Assembly: GCA_029964075.1 (NCBI GenBank)
Contig: CM057142.1
Location: forward strand, 31,684,392 to 31,748,391
Reading direction: 5' to 3'
Source: Patiria pectinifera
Lineage: Eukaryota; Echinodermata; Asteroidea; Valvatida; Asterinidae
DNA length: 64,000 nucleotides
Shown in pieces: positions 22,901 through 32,149 of this stretch; within the stretch, counting starts at the first letter, position 1; each line of letters starts with the position of its first letter. The notes under the pieces were generated by a model. It saw only the letters and a list, made by a program, of their open reading frames with translations, had not been told where the DNA came from and did not search any database. The translations under genes and the position numbers were made by a program.

Positions 22901-25900
22901 TTTCATTGAAAAAAAAAACTTTTTCATTTTGCAGACGCGCATGGCTACAGCGACGCGCGCATACCAGAAACCGGAGACTTTTTTTGTGTGGCCTAAGCTC
23001 TGTACTCCAGTTTTCTGGTATAAGAGGATTCACGGCATGAATATACATGTACCACGCAACTTACAACTACGGTTTTTTTTCATTATCTCGTTGAGATCGC
23101 TGACATTTTTCAAATGTTTCAATCGATACAAATGCTGATCAGATATTGGTTGGATGGTCGAATATTCAAATGTTGGGTATAATCGGTGCATCCCTAGCTC
23201 CAGCGTGTGGGACATACCGCCTGTGCGCGCACTGATTTATATACGTATGATCCAAAAGTACATACCAATCATTTTCATCTGAGTGATGGCCTGTTCCAAT
23301 GCTCCTCATCCCTGCCTTATTCATGTCATTTTGTCCCCTCTCGTAGGTGGGACCGCAGTTGGGACTGGGTTGAATACAAGGATTGGCTTTGCCGAGAAAG
23401 TGGCCGAGACGATTAAGAAACGCACAGGTATGGACTTGAATTTTGCTGGAATTGGTGTTATATTTGCAAACTGATACGTTGAGATGCTAATAATTTATTT
23501 GTCCTAGCTATTGAAGCATACTTACAGGGTATTAGTAACATTACATGCTTGACACTGTTAGTTTCAATTGGATGAAATCTCTTTAAAAGATGAGCAAGGA
23601 AATTGACTGCAATAGGGTTGAACATGTGACCGCCGGATTGCCGTTCCGGTGTTCTACAAACTAAGCTATCCTGCCTTATGTTGGTGGTCCCCCATTTTGT
23701 CAGTGTCTTTATTCAATGGGCGCTAGTCAGAAGCCATTAACCTGTATATATGCCATGTAGCCAGGATCACGTCCAACGCCCAAAGGCACAATGCTAACAT
23801 TAGCATTATCAAACGGGGATCACTCAGAGAGGATACAACATTTTATTACAAATAGTTGTGGTTTATTCAAAAAGTTGGATTAAAAAAAGTTAAAAGTTAT
23901 GGCAAAAACTGTCAGTGACTTATACCAAACCCATATGGCGAAGGTTAGTTTTGGGCAACTCCGTAAATTCAACGTATGTCAGACCACATGATGTACATGT
24001 ACCGGTACAAGGTCGTTAAGGCATGGTGGTACACCTTAGTTTGGTCTGTAGTTGTTTTCTACTTATTAGACGTCACATATTAGGCCCCAAAAAAAAAAGT
24101 TCTGCTTCCGGTTTCCCTACCTACCCTTTTCTAACAGCCCCTACCCTAATTTTTGTATTGGAAAATTGAGAAAAAAACACCCAAAACCATCAATTTCTAC
24201 CTTTTACCCTTGACTACACGCAGACGCCTCCATATGATCGTACAAAAAAAAAATTCCCTACCTACCTACCCTATTTTCAAATGCCATGCAATCCGAAGCA
24301 GAACTTTTTTTTTTTCTTGGCCATAGGGATGTATCACATTTCACTTTTCCAACAGCAGCTCAATAATGTCTCTGACATGTTTGTCTGAATTTACGGAATT
24401 GCCTTATTAGTTAACAACTGATTGAATGGGCTTGTCTAATAGTCAAATTTCAGTTCATTTGGGACCTAAAAATCTGTTGTTATCCGCATCATGTGAAATT
24501 CACATCCGTTCCATCATGGCCTCTCCAGGTTTGCCCTTCGTGACGGCCCCCAACAAGTTTGAAGCCCTGGCCGCCCGCGACGCCCTTTTAGAGGTCCACG
24601 GCGCCCTCAATGTTGTGGCGTGCAGCATCATGAAGATAGCCAATGACATTCGCTTCCTGGGATCGGGGCCGAGGTGTGGGCTGGGAGAGCTCAGTTTGCC
24701 GGAGAACGAGCCCGGAAGTAGCATAATGCCTGGTGAGTGGGATATTTGTATGAATCTTGAGGCCAGCGTCACAAAGTTAGCCAAGTACGTGGGAACATGC
24801 TCACAAGAGACATAGCCGTAGTTCTTGAAGACCATTTTCGATGCATCCTAAGTTTACAGAACCCATGCAATGTAATATGTTTTATGCCATCCTTGAAAAA
24901 TGCACCTTTGAGTCCCATTTAATCTTATTTTCAATTTTCGTTTTGCCATTTTAAAGGGTTTTTTGGTGCCTTTTTATATTTTTATGTAAATGCAAATTCC
25001 ATATTCCCATACTGTGATGTCATTCTGGGCAGAAACCTCAAAATGTTGCGGCTATTTCAGCACAAAAAGTTGTTAGAATTTTGGGTATTTTGCTTTCGTA
25101 AATTTTCTTGTCTTTGGTGATTCGTTGTTGTTTCAGTTCATGGCAGTAAGCCAATGAGCAAATCTCTCACAAATGTTTTCAATGAGCAAATATGGGGTTT
25201 ACAATATGAACGGAAAACCCAAACTGGACTGCGCCCCCAGTTGTCTGGAAAAGCATGGAAAACTTTCAATGTTTAAAGAAGTGCACTTTTCAATAAAATT
25301 ATGCAAAAACGGATGTCAAATAGTTTACATTATTTTCGTGCGGCTTTTTGATATCTTTAACTTATTACCTGCAATCAGTTTTGAAAGAAGCTTACCCATT
25401 CAGTCTGTGCCCTGTCCTGTCTTGTAATGTTTTGCACAGGCAAAGTGAACCCAACCCAGTGCGAGGCAATCACCATGGTGGCAGCGCAGGTCATGGGGAA
25501 CCAGACTGCGGTCACCATCGGAGCCAGCAACGGCCATTTTGAGCTGAACGTGTTCAAGCCGATGATTGTCTCCAATGTCCTGCGCTCTATCCGTCTGCTG
25601 GGAGATGGCTGCGTTTCCTTCGCGACCAAATGCGTGGTTGGCATTGTGCCAAACACGGACACAATTAGCAGGTATGTTAAAGTTGCTCAACCCGTGCCGT
25701 TCAGCACATTCCTTTGTTATTTATGATTCACTGTTTAGTACTTGTGTATTAGGGGTTTGCATTTAGGGTTAGTACGGGAACCAGGTACCCGATTGACAGT
25801 GGCGGCGCTACAGGGGGCATGGGGGGCATTTGCCTCCCCCCAGTTTTGTCTTTGCCCCCCAGTTTCCCCCCCCCCCAGTTTTCCCCGAACACTTTAGATT

Positions 25901-26950
25901 AATTATGTTTATTATCTTTGATGTTAAGATTCATAAAATTTGTGGCCAATGAAAGCATTAAAACATTGGTACTTAAGACAAAACACGCCAAACATGCATT
26001 TATACAGCCGTAGATAGTGTGCAGCCAATGTTTTTGTACATTTGTTATTCACCATTCTGCAGTTTGATACATTTCTCATTCATAAAAACGCCTACACCTC
26101 TAAGTTGCTCTAGTGGCTTATTTCCGGACCATTGACAATGGTACGCTCGCGTGTACACAGGCTTGAGATTTTTTTCACTGCCCCCCAAAATTATTTTCTT
26201 GCCCCCCCCCCCACCCCCAATTTTAGAGTCTGGCGCCGCCACTGCCGACTGAAAAAAACATGGGTATCTGGGTACCCATTAAAGAAACCTTATTCCAAAA
26301 TTCATATCTCGGAAGCTGCCGTTGAGATTGTTCATAAAGGTCTGCATGATAATACTACCGTATCAGTGCATCAATACAGCAAGATACAAGTGTGCAACAG
26401 TGAGCTTTATAGCTTAATGGTGTAAATTGCAACTTCGCGAGCATCATAAACATGTAATACGTTGTTTTTCCCATGTAGCCTGGGTTTCATTTTGAAAATT
26501 CACCACAAATGACATTCAAAACCTTTTTCATTGTCAAAGACGTTACTAAGTAATTTGCAAAGTTGATTTCGGGTACCCGATTCCATAATCCGGAACCGGT
26601 TCCTGACATCAACGGTCGGGTACCCGGTTCCGATGCAACCCCCCCCCCCCCTTGTGATTTGACTTATGTTGTGAAGCAGACTTATGTGTTGCACTTGTGA
26701 TGCAAGTACAACACTTGGTTTCAGTGAACAACACCAGTTCTTCTTTTCATATTTCAGATATCTGAATGAGTCTCTAATGTTGGTCACTGCCCTCAACCAG
26801 CACATCGGCTACGACAAGGCTGCCAAGATTGCGAAGCATGCCCACGCCAATGGCACGACGCTCAAGGAAGCCGCCTTAGCCTTGGGTCATGTGACTGAAG
26901 AACAGTTTGATCAGTGGGTGCGGCCGGAACTAATGCTAGGGCCAAAATGA
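16844..26950 (+). CDS. fumarate hydratase (fumarase, class II), exons 2-10; first exon not found
   Basis: Catalyses the reversible hydration of fumarate to L-malate in the mitochondrial TCA cycle, with a cytosolic pool in animals. Nine exons: 16844-16972, 18302-18412, 18648-18824, 19708-19863, 21270-21381, 23347-23427, 24529-24732, 25440-25671 and 26758-26950. All have AG/GT borders and compatible phases, giving 465 residues and TGA at 26950. Visible landmarks, in order: [88 protein letters not shown] and the fumarase/aspartase signature GSSIMPGKVNP, whose codons span two exons. The length equals mature animal fumarase. The missing N-terminus (about 45 residues, including the targeting peptide) must lie in an upstream exon ending in phase 0. 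No frameshift or stop interrupts the exons, so the gene appears functional. Confidence 0.95.
18083..18150 (-). repeat. dispersed repeat P, copy 2 (FH intron)
   Basis: Reverse-complement match to 826-893, sharing the GGGGACAGCAGAAAGTCCCC inverted repeat. It lies about 150 bp before the next FH exon. Confidence 0.6.
18302..18412 (+). CDS. FH exon: [11 protein letters not shown]..
   Basis: 37 codons, phase 0, acceptor TTTGTTGAG and donor GTAACC. It encodes [18 protein letters not shown] through KAAKE, helical N-terminal domain of fumarase. Confidence 0.93.
18440..18565. repeat. GAGTAC simple repeat
   Basis: About 120 bp of imperfect GAGTAC/GTACTC alternation, which is self-complementary and can fold back. 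It lies in the FH intron directly after the donor of exon 18302-18412. Confidence 0.8.
18648..18824 (+). CDS. FH exon: substrate-site motif TGSGTQTN
   Basis: 59 codons, phase 0, acceptor CTGTCCTTCAG and donor GTAAGT. It includes [16 protein letters not shown], a substrate-contacting motif of the superfamily, and [10 protein letters not shown] at the end. Confidence 0.95.
19365..19640 (-). pseudogene. non-LTR reverse transcriptase 3' fragment
   Basis: The minus-strand frames contain [15 protein letters not shown], then a stop and LLKTCLF. This corresponds to the usual C-terminal tail of CR1/L2/Jockey-type reverse transcriptase ORFs (GDRAFSV-aPrlWN-LP). Stops and frame changes make it a dead fragment in an FH intron. 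Confidence 0.6.
19708..19863 (+). CDS. FH exon: [11 protein letters not shown].. to ..GRTHTQ
   Basis: 52 codons, phase 0, acceptor CCTATCAG and donor GTATGG. It carries [11 protein letters not shown] and the end of IGRTHTQ; the histidine of that motif belongs to the active-site region of the family. Confidence 0.95.
21270..21381 (+). CDS. FH exon: [11 protein letters not shown]..
   Basis: 112 nt, phase 0 at entry and phase 1 at exit (codon GGT split), acceptor TGTTGTTAG and donor GTAGGC. It encodes [17 protein letters not shown] through [10 protein letters not shown]. Confidence 0.95.
21690..22390 (-). pseudogene. CR1/L2-like non-LTR retrotransposon ORF2 3' fragment
   Basis: On the minus strand, about 230 residues of a reverse-transcriptase C-terminal region can be read. 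They include [81 protein letters not shown] and the terminal [18 protein letters not shown] stop after LQW and a frame change near 21900 show it is dead. The 5' part of the element is absent (5' truncation, as is usual). It lies in the FH intron after the exon at 21270-21381. Confidence 0.85.
22635..22993 (+). mobile_element. Harbinger-like MITE, copy 1
   Basis: Flanked by TAA at both ends (22632-22634, 22994-22996). The right end is GTCTCCGGTTTCTGGT read on the minus strand plus GGCC. The left terminal repeat is mostly deleted (GGTCCCAAAAAAAA joins directly to TGGAGCTTGCC). The interior matches the five other copies (GTGCGGCGATGCGGC, GAATTGTGCAGCAGCAGGAT). A TWA 3-bp duplication with GGCC ends fits PIF/Harbinger. 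Confidence 0.8.
23347..23427 (+). CDS. FH exon: [15 protein letters not shown]..
   Basis: 81 nt, phase 1 in and out, acceptor CCTCTCGTAG and donor GTATGG. It encodes [19 protein letters not shown] through KKRTG, a conserved loop of the central helical domain. Confidence 0.95.
23611..23675 (-). repeat. tRNA-like sequence (SINE head or tRNA relic)
   Basis: The minus strand reads an A-box-like TAGCTTAGTTTGTAGAAC, a good anticodon-type stem (CCGGA..TCCGG) and a B-box-like GTTCAACCC. The T-stem does not pair and position 33 of the loop is C, so it is not a functional tRNA. Likely a relic of a tRNA-derived SINE in an FH intron. Confidence 0.45.
24083..24322. mobile_element. second Harbinger-like MITE family
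   Basis: A 240-bp element with inverted ends GGCCCCAAAAAAAAAAGTTC / GAACTTTTTTTTTTTC..GGCC and subterminal TTCTGCTTC complementary to GAAGCAGAA. Flanks are TTA on the left and ATA on the right, so the duplication is imperfect. The GGCC ends resemble the other Harbinger-like family, but the interior (CCCTACCTACC repeats) is unrelated. Confidence 0.6.
24529..24732 (+). CDS. FH exon: [13 protein letters not shown].. to ..GSSIMPG
   Basis: 204 nt, phase 1 in and out, acceptor CCTCTCCAG and donor GTGAGT. It encodes [38 protein letters not shown] and the first part of the signature GSSIMPG. A conserved Ser before GLG in the human protein is Cys here (PRCGLG). Confidence 0.95.
25440..25671 (+). CDS. 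FH exon: [17 protein letters not shown]..
   Basis: 232 nt, phase 1 in and phase 2 out, acceptor TTTTGCACAG and donor GTATGT. It completes the signature (KVNPTQCE) and encodes [17 protein letters not shown] and LLGDGCVSF. Confidence 0.95.
25797..26244. mobile_element. hAT-like MITE with 8-bp target duplication
   Basis: A 448-bp element with ends CAGTGGCGGCGC at left and GGCGCCGCCACTG at right. It is flanked by CCGATTGA (25789-25796) and CCGACTGA (26245-26252), one mismatch. Both subterminal regions carry long C/G runs. The site lies within repetitive GGTACCCG-rich sequence (25770-26650). Located in the last FH intron. Confidence 0.85.
26758..26950 (+). CDS. FH last exon, stop at 26950
   Basis: 193 nt after acceptor ATATTTCAG. 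It encodes [25 protein letters not shown], the conserved C-terminal region, ending ..ELMLGPK and TGA. No canonical AATAAA was seen in the following few hundred bases, and a transposon (27046-28347) begins 96 bp downstream of the stop. Confidence 0.96.
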
Positions 26951-27211
26951 AAAAAAAAAGAAACCAGTCTTGAAATATTATGAGTTTTCAACCTTTGGGC
27001 AGTTTTTTTAATGTGGTGAGGGAAGGGTGGTAGGCTTTTTTTTAAAGGGACACTAGGTCCTGGAACAGCCCAATTGGGCTACAAAACGCGCTTTGAACGA
27101 GATGATGTTAATCGAAAATAACATTTAAAAGTAGGATATAAACATCCACACAACTATCCTTTCAAAACTGGGCGTTTTTGTGTTATTCCTGTTAATGCGT
27201 AATCTTATTAA

Positions 27212-27586
27212 GGCCAAAAAAAAAAGTCTCCGGTTTCTGGTATGGAGCTTGCCCCAAAAGTGGTGCGGCGACGCGGCTTTTTTTTTTTTACCTGGTTTTT
27301 TTTTTTTTTGGCTTCAAATGTCGGCTGATAACTGCAAATGGTGCCCAACTAAACTTAGTGCAAATATATGGGAGTCCAGAGAGTCCACATAAATCTTACT
27401 CTCGATCATAACCCCTTCTAAAAACACGTTATAATTGTGCAGCAGCAGAATTCCAGTCAAACCAGTGAGTTTGGCGGTTTTCAAACATCATCTTGTATTG
27501 AAAAAAAACCTTTTTCATTTTGCCGACGCGCATGGCTACGGCGACGCGCGCGCATACCAGAAACCGGAGACTTTTTTTTGTTGGCC
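27212..27586 (+). mobile_element. Harbinger-like MITE, copy 2 (first of a tandem pair)
   Basis: Complete copy: GGCC plus an A run plus GTCTCCGGTTTCTGGTATG at left and its complement at right. TAA lies before it (27209-27211). The right end abuts the next copy through only TA. Confidence 0.9.
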
Positions 27587-27588
27587 TA

Positions 27589-27969
27589 GGCCAAAAAAAA
27601 AAAGTCTCCGGTTTCTGGTATGGAGCTTGCACCAAAAGTGGTGCGGCGACGCGGCTTTTTTTTTTTTTTTTACCTGGGTTTTTTTTTTTTTTTGCTTCAA
27701 ATGTCGGCTGATGACTGCAAATGGTGCCCGACTAAACTTAGTGCAAATATATGGGAGTCCAGAGAGGCCACATAAAGCTTATTCTCGATCATAACCCCAT
27801 CTAAAAACACGTTAAAATTGTGCAGCAGCAGGATTCCAGTCAAACCAGTGAGTTTGGCAGTTTTGAGACATCATCTTGTATTGAAAAAAAAACGTTTTCA
27901 TTTTGCCGACGCGCATGGCTACGGCGACGCGCGCGCATACCAGAAACCGGAGACTTTTTTTTTTTGGCC
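27589..27969 (+). mobile_element. Harbinger-like MITE, copy 3 (second of a tandem pair)
   Basis: Complete copy in the same orientation, followed by TAA (27970-27972). The junction with copy 2 reads GGCC-TA-GGCC. Outside the pair, both flanks are TAA, as for a single insertion event. Confidence 0.9.
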
Positions 27970-28686
27970 TAATGCGTGCGAGAACGAATTTCGGGGTCCA
28001 CTTTTGCGACCCCGTAAATTCGAGCTGTTTGGGCGCTAGTTGTGATTTCATTTGTAAAGTAAGTGTTCACCTTTTGCGGACGTTGAAGAAACCACTATTT
28101 TTGCATTGATGGTGATTGGTCACCGCTGTTCCTGAGACACACATGTATATCATACACTGAGAATTAGAACGACACGAAAAACGTATTCGTACTCCGTCAT
28201 GTCCGATGTAAACAAGCAGGTTTTTTTCGTCTTTTCTCGGGAACGGTAAGACATTAGGTTGGTTTCCTTTCAACCAGATGTTTGAAATAGGCCAAGTAAA
28301 CAATCCAAAACATCAAATTTTCGGGGATTTCAGGACCTAGTGCCCCTTTAAGGTTTACATTCACAGTCTGTTTGAACTGCAATTTTATCTCAAGTTATAA
28401 TACCCTTCGACTAACTTGCCTCTAATACAAGAGAATTAGTATATAATTTGGAACAAATCCAAAGAACTCCTGTCATATTTTATTTCCATTGGATGTTTGT
28501 ATTTGTATTCTCTTTCAAAATATATTATATTTGTTTTGCCAGTTACAACTTGGGAAGTTCTGCCCCAAAGCCAATATTGAGCGGGGTGGTCAAGCCCACA
28601 ACAAAACGCTTTGGATGAAACATGATTCTGTTGTTGTGCACCTAAAAGGGGTTTTCTTTTTCATGGTAGAAACCGCTTCAAATTAA

Positions 28687-28929
28687 CCAGTTCGCGCAGG
28701 GATTATTTTGACAAGAACGGAACGAGGCACGGGATTAATTTTCACTCAACCTCAAGCCAGGCGGATTGAAGCCATCACCCTCGGGCAGCACACTCATATT
28801 TCCGGCCTCGCTCGCCGCGAGCGGGTCACTGACAGATATTTCTGGCCTCGCTCCCTGCCTGTTTATCCGTCATCCGTTCCGAATACCACAAAACCTTTGC
28901 GTGCATACACGTCATCCGGCGCGAACTGG
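28687..28929. mobile_element. TTAA-flanked MITE with CCAGTTCGCGC ends
   Basis: A perfect 11-bp inverted end CCAGTTCGCGC / GCGCGAACTGG is immediately bounded by TTAA on both sides (28683-28686, 28930-28933). The element is 243 bp and clearly more GC-rich than its surroundings. The structure fits a piggyBac-like MITE. An open frame of 77 codons across it has no recognisable domain. Confidence 0.8.
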
Positions 28930-28933
28930 TTAA

Positions 28934-29865
28934 GAAATTAAGTGGCTATACTTAAAAATGGTAAATTCTGTCATTTAGATGATTGGGTAGTGAAAGTGGA
29001 ATTGCTTGCATTTGGATGGTTGACATTATTTTCCATTTTTCTCAAAGTATGTATTTTTTTTTTAAATTAAATTTTAGTCTATTGTTTTGTTGCGAGCTGA
29101 TGCGTATTACCAAGTAGTTTATGTTTTTGCCTGCATTACTTTGACAGTGAAATTGACTGTGATGTGAACTTAACTGCTCCACTGGTGCATTGCACTGAAA
29201 AGCAGGCCGTTCACTAGTTTAGTCAGAATGCAGTGGATGTTTAATATTCCAATTAGGCTTACCCTGTGTAGGAGATGATATGACAAGTGTGCATTAGCAT
29301 AACTCTACTTCTGGGAGATATTGAGGTAGTGTTAAACACCATACAGAGAGCAAGGAAAAGTACAGGGGATTTTATACCAGGTACGGATTTTCATGGTTTA
29401 GCAGGACCCTCCATTAAATATTTCGCCGGAATAAAAGTGTTGCTGATGACATGAACAAACCTTGAAAATATGAATATTGACTGAATGCATTTGTTTATGG
29501 TCATTGAAGTAAAACAGTGTTTTGCAGTTTTAATGGTCAAACATCATGCAAAGAGCACACTTGAACCAAATATTGAACCAATAATGGGGTCGGGGATGAA
29601 CCAAATATTGGCAGGTCCACAAGGGGGCTTGGGCCTGAATTGGAATCAATTTCATGGCTCTGCTAAACACCCTAGAATTCCTCCCTTGCCTGATTAAAGG
29701 GAAAATACAACATTTGCAAACATCAGAAAATATAACTACCAAATTATTTTGAAATATCTTGCTGAACTGTTAGTGAATGACAGTCTAAAGCATCCTGTAA
29801 AATCATGGCACCTAGCTGGTATTCTGTCATTTTCAAGAAAAAAAAATGTATTTTCGTATCAATTT
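28934..29865. other. intergenic, no gene recognised
   Basis: AT-rich DNA. One isolated degenerate unit of the 30.4-kb minisatellite is present near 29565-29660 (AACCAAATATTGG, TCCACAAGGGGGCT). Nothing else is supported. Confidence 0.5.
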
Positions 29866-29893
29866 CCAACGCTGGTCGGCCGACCAGCGTTGG
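29866..29893. repeat. perfect 28-bp palindrome
   Basis: CCAACGCTGGTCGG is immediately followed by its exact complement CCGACCAGCGTTGG, with no spacer, in AT-rich surroundings. It could be a transposon end junction, a cruciform-forming site or a dimeric binding site; the sequence does not decide. Confidence 0.9.
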
Positions 29894-29894
29894 A

Positions 29895-30241
29895 TAAATT
29901 TAAAACTGGCTTTTTTCAAATACTAGGCCCAGTTGACCATATTTAGTTAGTCTGCATTTGTTTGTAATCGATTACACACCTATGAACGGGTACAAGCCAG
30001 CTAGACTGGTTCCCAGGCCTTACAATTTCCCAAGGTCTATAAATCGCTGCGTTTCATCTTAAATGGAGTCAGGGAACCAGACTACAGGAAAATTATGGGT
30101 CTTCTTGATTTTTATAGCATCTACGAACCCAAAACGTCAAAAAGTCAGTGTAACAATATTTGTTATATATTTACCAATCCCCCAAATCCATCCATTTCTG
30201 AAAATAATAGCAAATTAAGCAAATGATGTATATTCCCTTTA
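29895..30241 (+). repeat. dispersed repeat Q, copy 2
   Basis: This matches 40170-40490, sharing ACAAGCCAGCTA, TCAGGGAACCAGACTACA, GTGTAACAATATTTG and CCATCCATTTCT, and also 1141-1253. It contains a small inverted pair CTGGTTCCC / GGGAACCAG. It ends at CCCTTTAA, which again offers a TTAA edge. Confidence 0.7.
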
Positions 30242-30364
30242 ACCATTCTGTGATGTGCTTACCATAAAATATGCTAACCATGAGCACATATTTTTCTGTT
30301 ACAGTAATTTTTTTATAAGCAGGAGTCTTTTGCTAACGATAAGCAGAGCCATGAAATTGGGCCC

Positions 30365-30810
30365 TGAAGAAGAACCAAATGTTGGTGGATCCACAGGGGG
30401 GCTGGGTCTGAACATGGTGAAGAACCAAATATTGGTGGACGATACACAACCGGGGGCTGGGGCTGATCTGGTGAAGAACCAAATATTGGTGGACGATCCA
30501 CAATTGAGGGCTGGGGCTGAACTGGTGAAGAACCAAATATTGGAAGATGATACACAATTGGGGGCTGGGGCTGAACTGGTGAAGAACCAAATGTTGGTGG
30601 ACGATCCACAAGGGGCTGGGGCTGAACTGGTGAAGAACCAAATGTTGGTGGACGATCCACAAGGGCTGGCTGGGGCTGAACTGGTGAAGAACCAAATATT
30701 GGTGGATCCAAAGGGAGCTAATTGGACTGGGGCTGAACTGGTGTGGAAGAACCAAATATTGGTGGATGCACATGGTGCTGTGCTCTGATTGGTGATAAAC
30801 CAAACAATTG
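30365..30810 (+). repeat. 54-bp minisatellite (GAAGAACCAAATRTTGG)
   Basis: Nine units contain AACCAAAT, at 30373, 30423, 30477, 30531, 30585, 30636, 30690, 30750 and 30798. Spacings are 50, 54, 54, 54, 51, 54, 60 and 48 bp. From the second unit on, every spacing is a multiple of three, so the + frame reads an 18-residue peptide repeat (AELVKNQILVDDPQ) without a stop. All three long frames on the - strand are also largely open. I treat it as a minisatellite rather than a gene because both strands are open, no domain is seen and the frame ends as soon as the repeat does. Confidence 0.75.
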
Positions 30811-30837
30811 GCTGATCCACAAGGGTTGGGGTCTGAA

Positions 30838-31302
30838 CTCCCCCCCCCCCCCATCCCTGCCCCGCTCAGGCTTGTCTATGTAATAGACCATGGTTTTAGA
30901 CCACGGCTACACTCGGGGCCCCATCCAGTAGGGAACTGAATATCTTTTTATACACAGTGTTCACAAAATTAACCCCTCCTGTCTCATTGTGGTTCTGACC
31001 TTGTTAAAATAGTGGTGATTGACCACCACCCCCATTCCCCCCCCCCCCCCTGTGCCCAGTTCATTGTGCTGAGTGGAGTGGGAGGGTTTAGTTGACTGGG
31101 GGAGATGCTGAGAGCAACAATCTCAGATACCAAATAATAAGTGCTGTAAAACACCCACCGAGGGGATGGTGGTGATGATGGGGGGGGGGGGAGTGGAGGG
31201 GAGGTGGCAGGTGGCACCACGGCCCCTCCCTATTTATTTTCTCAATTGTTTTTATCCACCCCGGCATTCCCCCCCCCCCCACCCCACCCCACCCCAGCAC
31301 CC
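30838..31302. repeat. C/G-tract cluster
   Basis: C runs of 10-14 at 30839-30852, 31037-31050 and 31270-31280, and a G run of about 12 at 31180-31191 followed by GGAGGGGAGGTGG. Low-complexity DNA, able in principle to form G-quadruplexes on either strand. Confidence 0.7.
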
Positions 31303-32149
31303 CTAGCCCTTTCCTGCAAATTGAACCCTAGATATACACAGCTGGTGCACTAGCTGTCCTGCCTGCCAATCGATCACCTTGTCACGCCCACGAAAGCCCG
31401 CCTCTTTTTTGTCCCCACACTCTTCATCACCCTTGAATCATATGAGGGGAAAAATACATTCCTCATCAAGGAGTTGTCAGGAAATTTCAAGGTGGATAAA
31501 ATATACAAGTTTGAACGGGCATAGAGCAAGGAACAGGGTACGGGTTTCAGTTTTCCAGGTGATTCAGTTGTTTGTACGGTGTCAAAATCGTGGAAAGATA
31601 ATCGTGAGTAGAAACCCACCCTGGATCTCCCTTTAAATAGAAAATGGAAGAGGCCATTAAAGGTTATTCCGACCATATCCCGGATGTTGACCTCGACATA
31701 GTGATTTTTGCGACGCAACGAAAGCAGTTTTCTACATCAAAATGGTGGGTAAATTCGTATTTGGAAAGCCTATTTTTAGTTAAATATGGAATAATATGTA
31801 CGGGTTGTACCATGTGCTTAATATAATTGTATATTTTGTCGCAATAATTTGAATGAAAAGCTGACATTTATGTTTTCCCGACGTCAACAGCCACTCATTG
31901 ACGGTCATGACGGTCACGGTCGGTTCACAAGTCGAAAAATTAATTTCGTTTTTCGTGATTCGTCATGTTCGTGTCGTTTGAGCCAATACATGATTTGCAA
32001 AACCCAATTAGGAAAAATTTCCGTACTAAGCCACCACTTTTTTCAAGTGCCAAAAGTTGCATCCTTTAATCATGGTTATTTCTTCCATTTCCCTTCTCTG
32101 CTCTCAGTCTCACCCTCTCCTTTCCTTCTTAACTTTAAGTTTTTTCTAA
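31303..32149. other. intergenic, no gene recognised
   Basis: Short open frames on both strands (up to 114 codons at 31374-31718 on the minus strand) show no recognisable domain or splice-bounded structure. Possibly unidentified repeats. An initiator exon of calcineurin B could lie here, but I cannot point to it. Confidence 0.45.

Larger units (their letters stand above)
27046..28347 (-). mobile_element. element K (TTAA-flanked), copy 2, interrupted by two MITEs
   Basis: The ends AGGGACACTAGGTCCTG and CAGGACCTAGTGCCCCT are inverted repeats, with TTAA immediately outside both (27042-27045, 28348-28351). The interior is the reverse complement of 11239-11735. Two Harbinger-like MITEs (27212-27969) sit inside, so about 540 bp of the 1302 bp is K itself. 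TTAA duplications suggest a piggyBac-like mechanism (inference). Non-coding. Confidence 0.8.

Noticed and set aside
30255..30854. Long open frames on both strands (173-177 codons)
   Set aside because: They are produced by the 54-bp minisatellite. Kept as a repeat with a separate finding, not as a gene.
31374..31718. 114-codon minus-strand frame
   Set aside because: No recognisable domain, no splice-bounded structure and composition like non-coding DNA.
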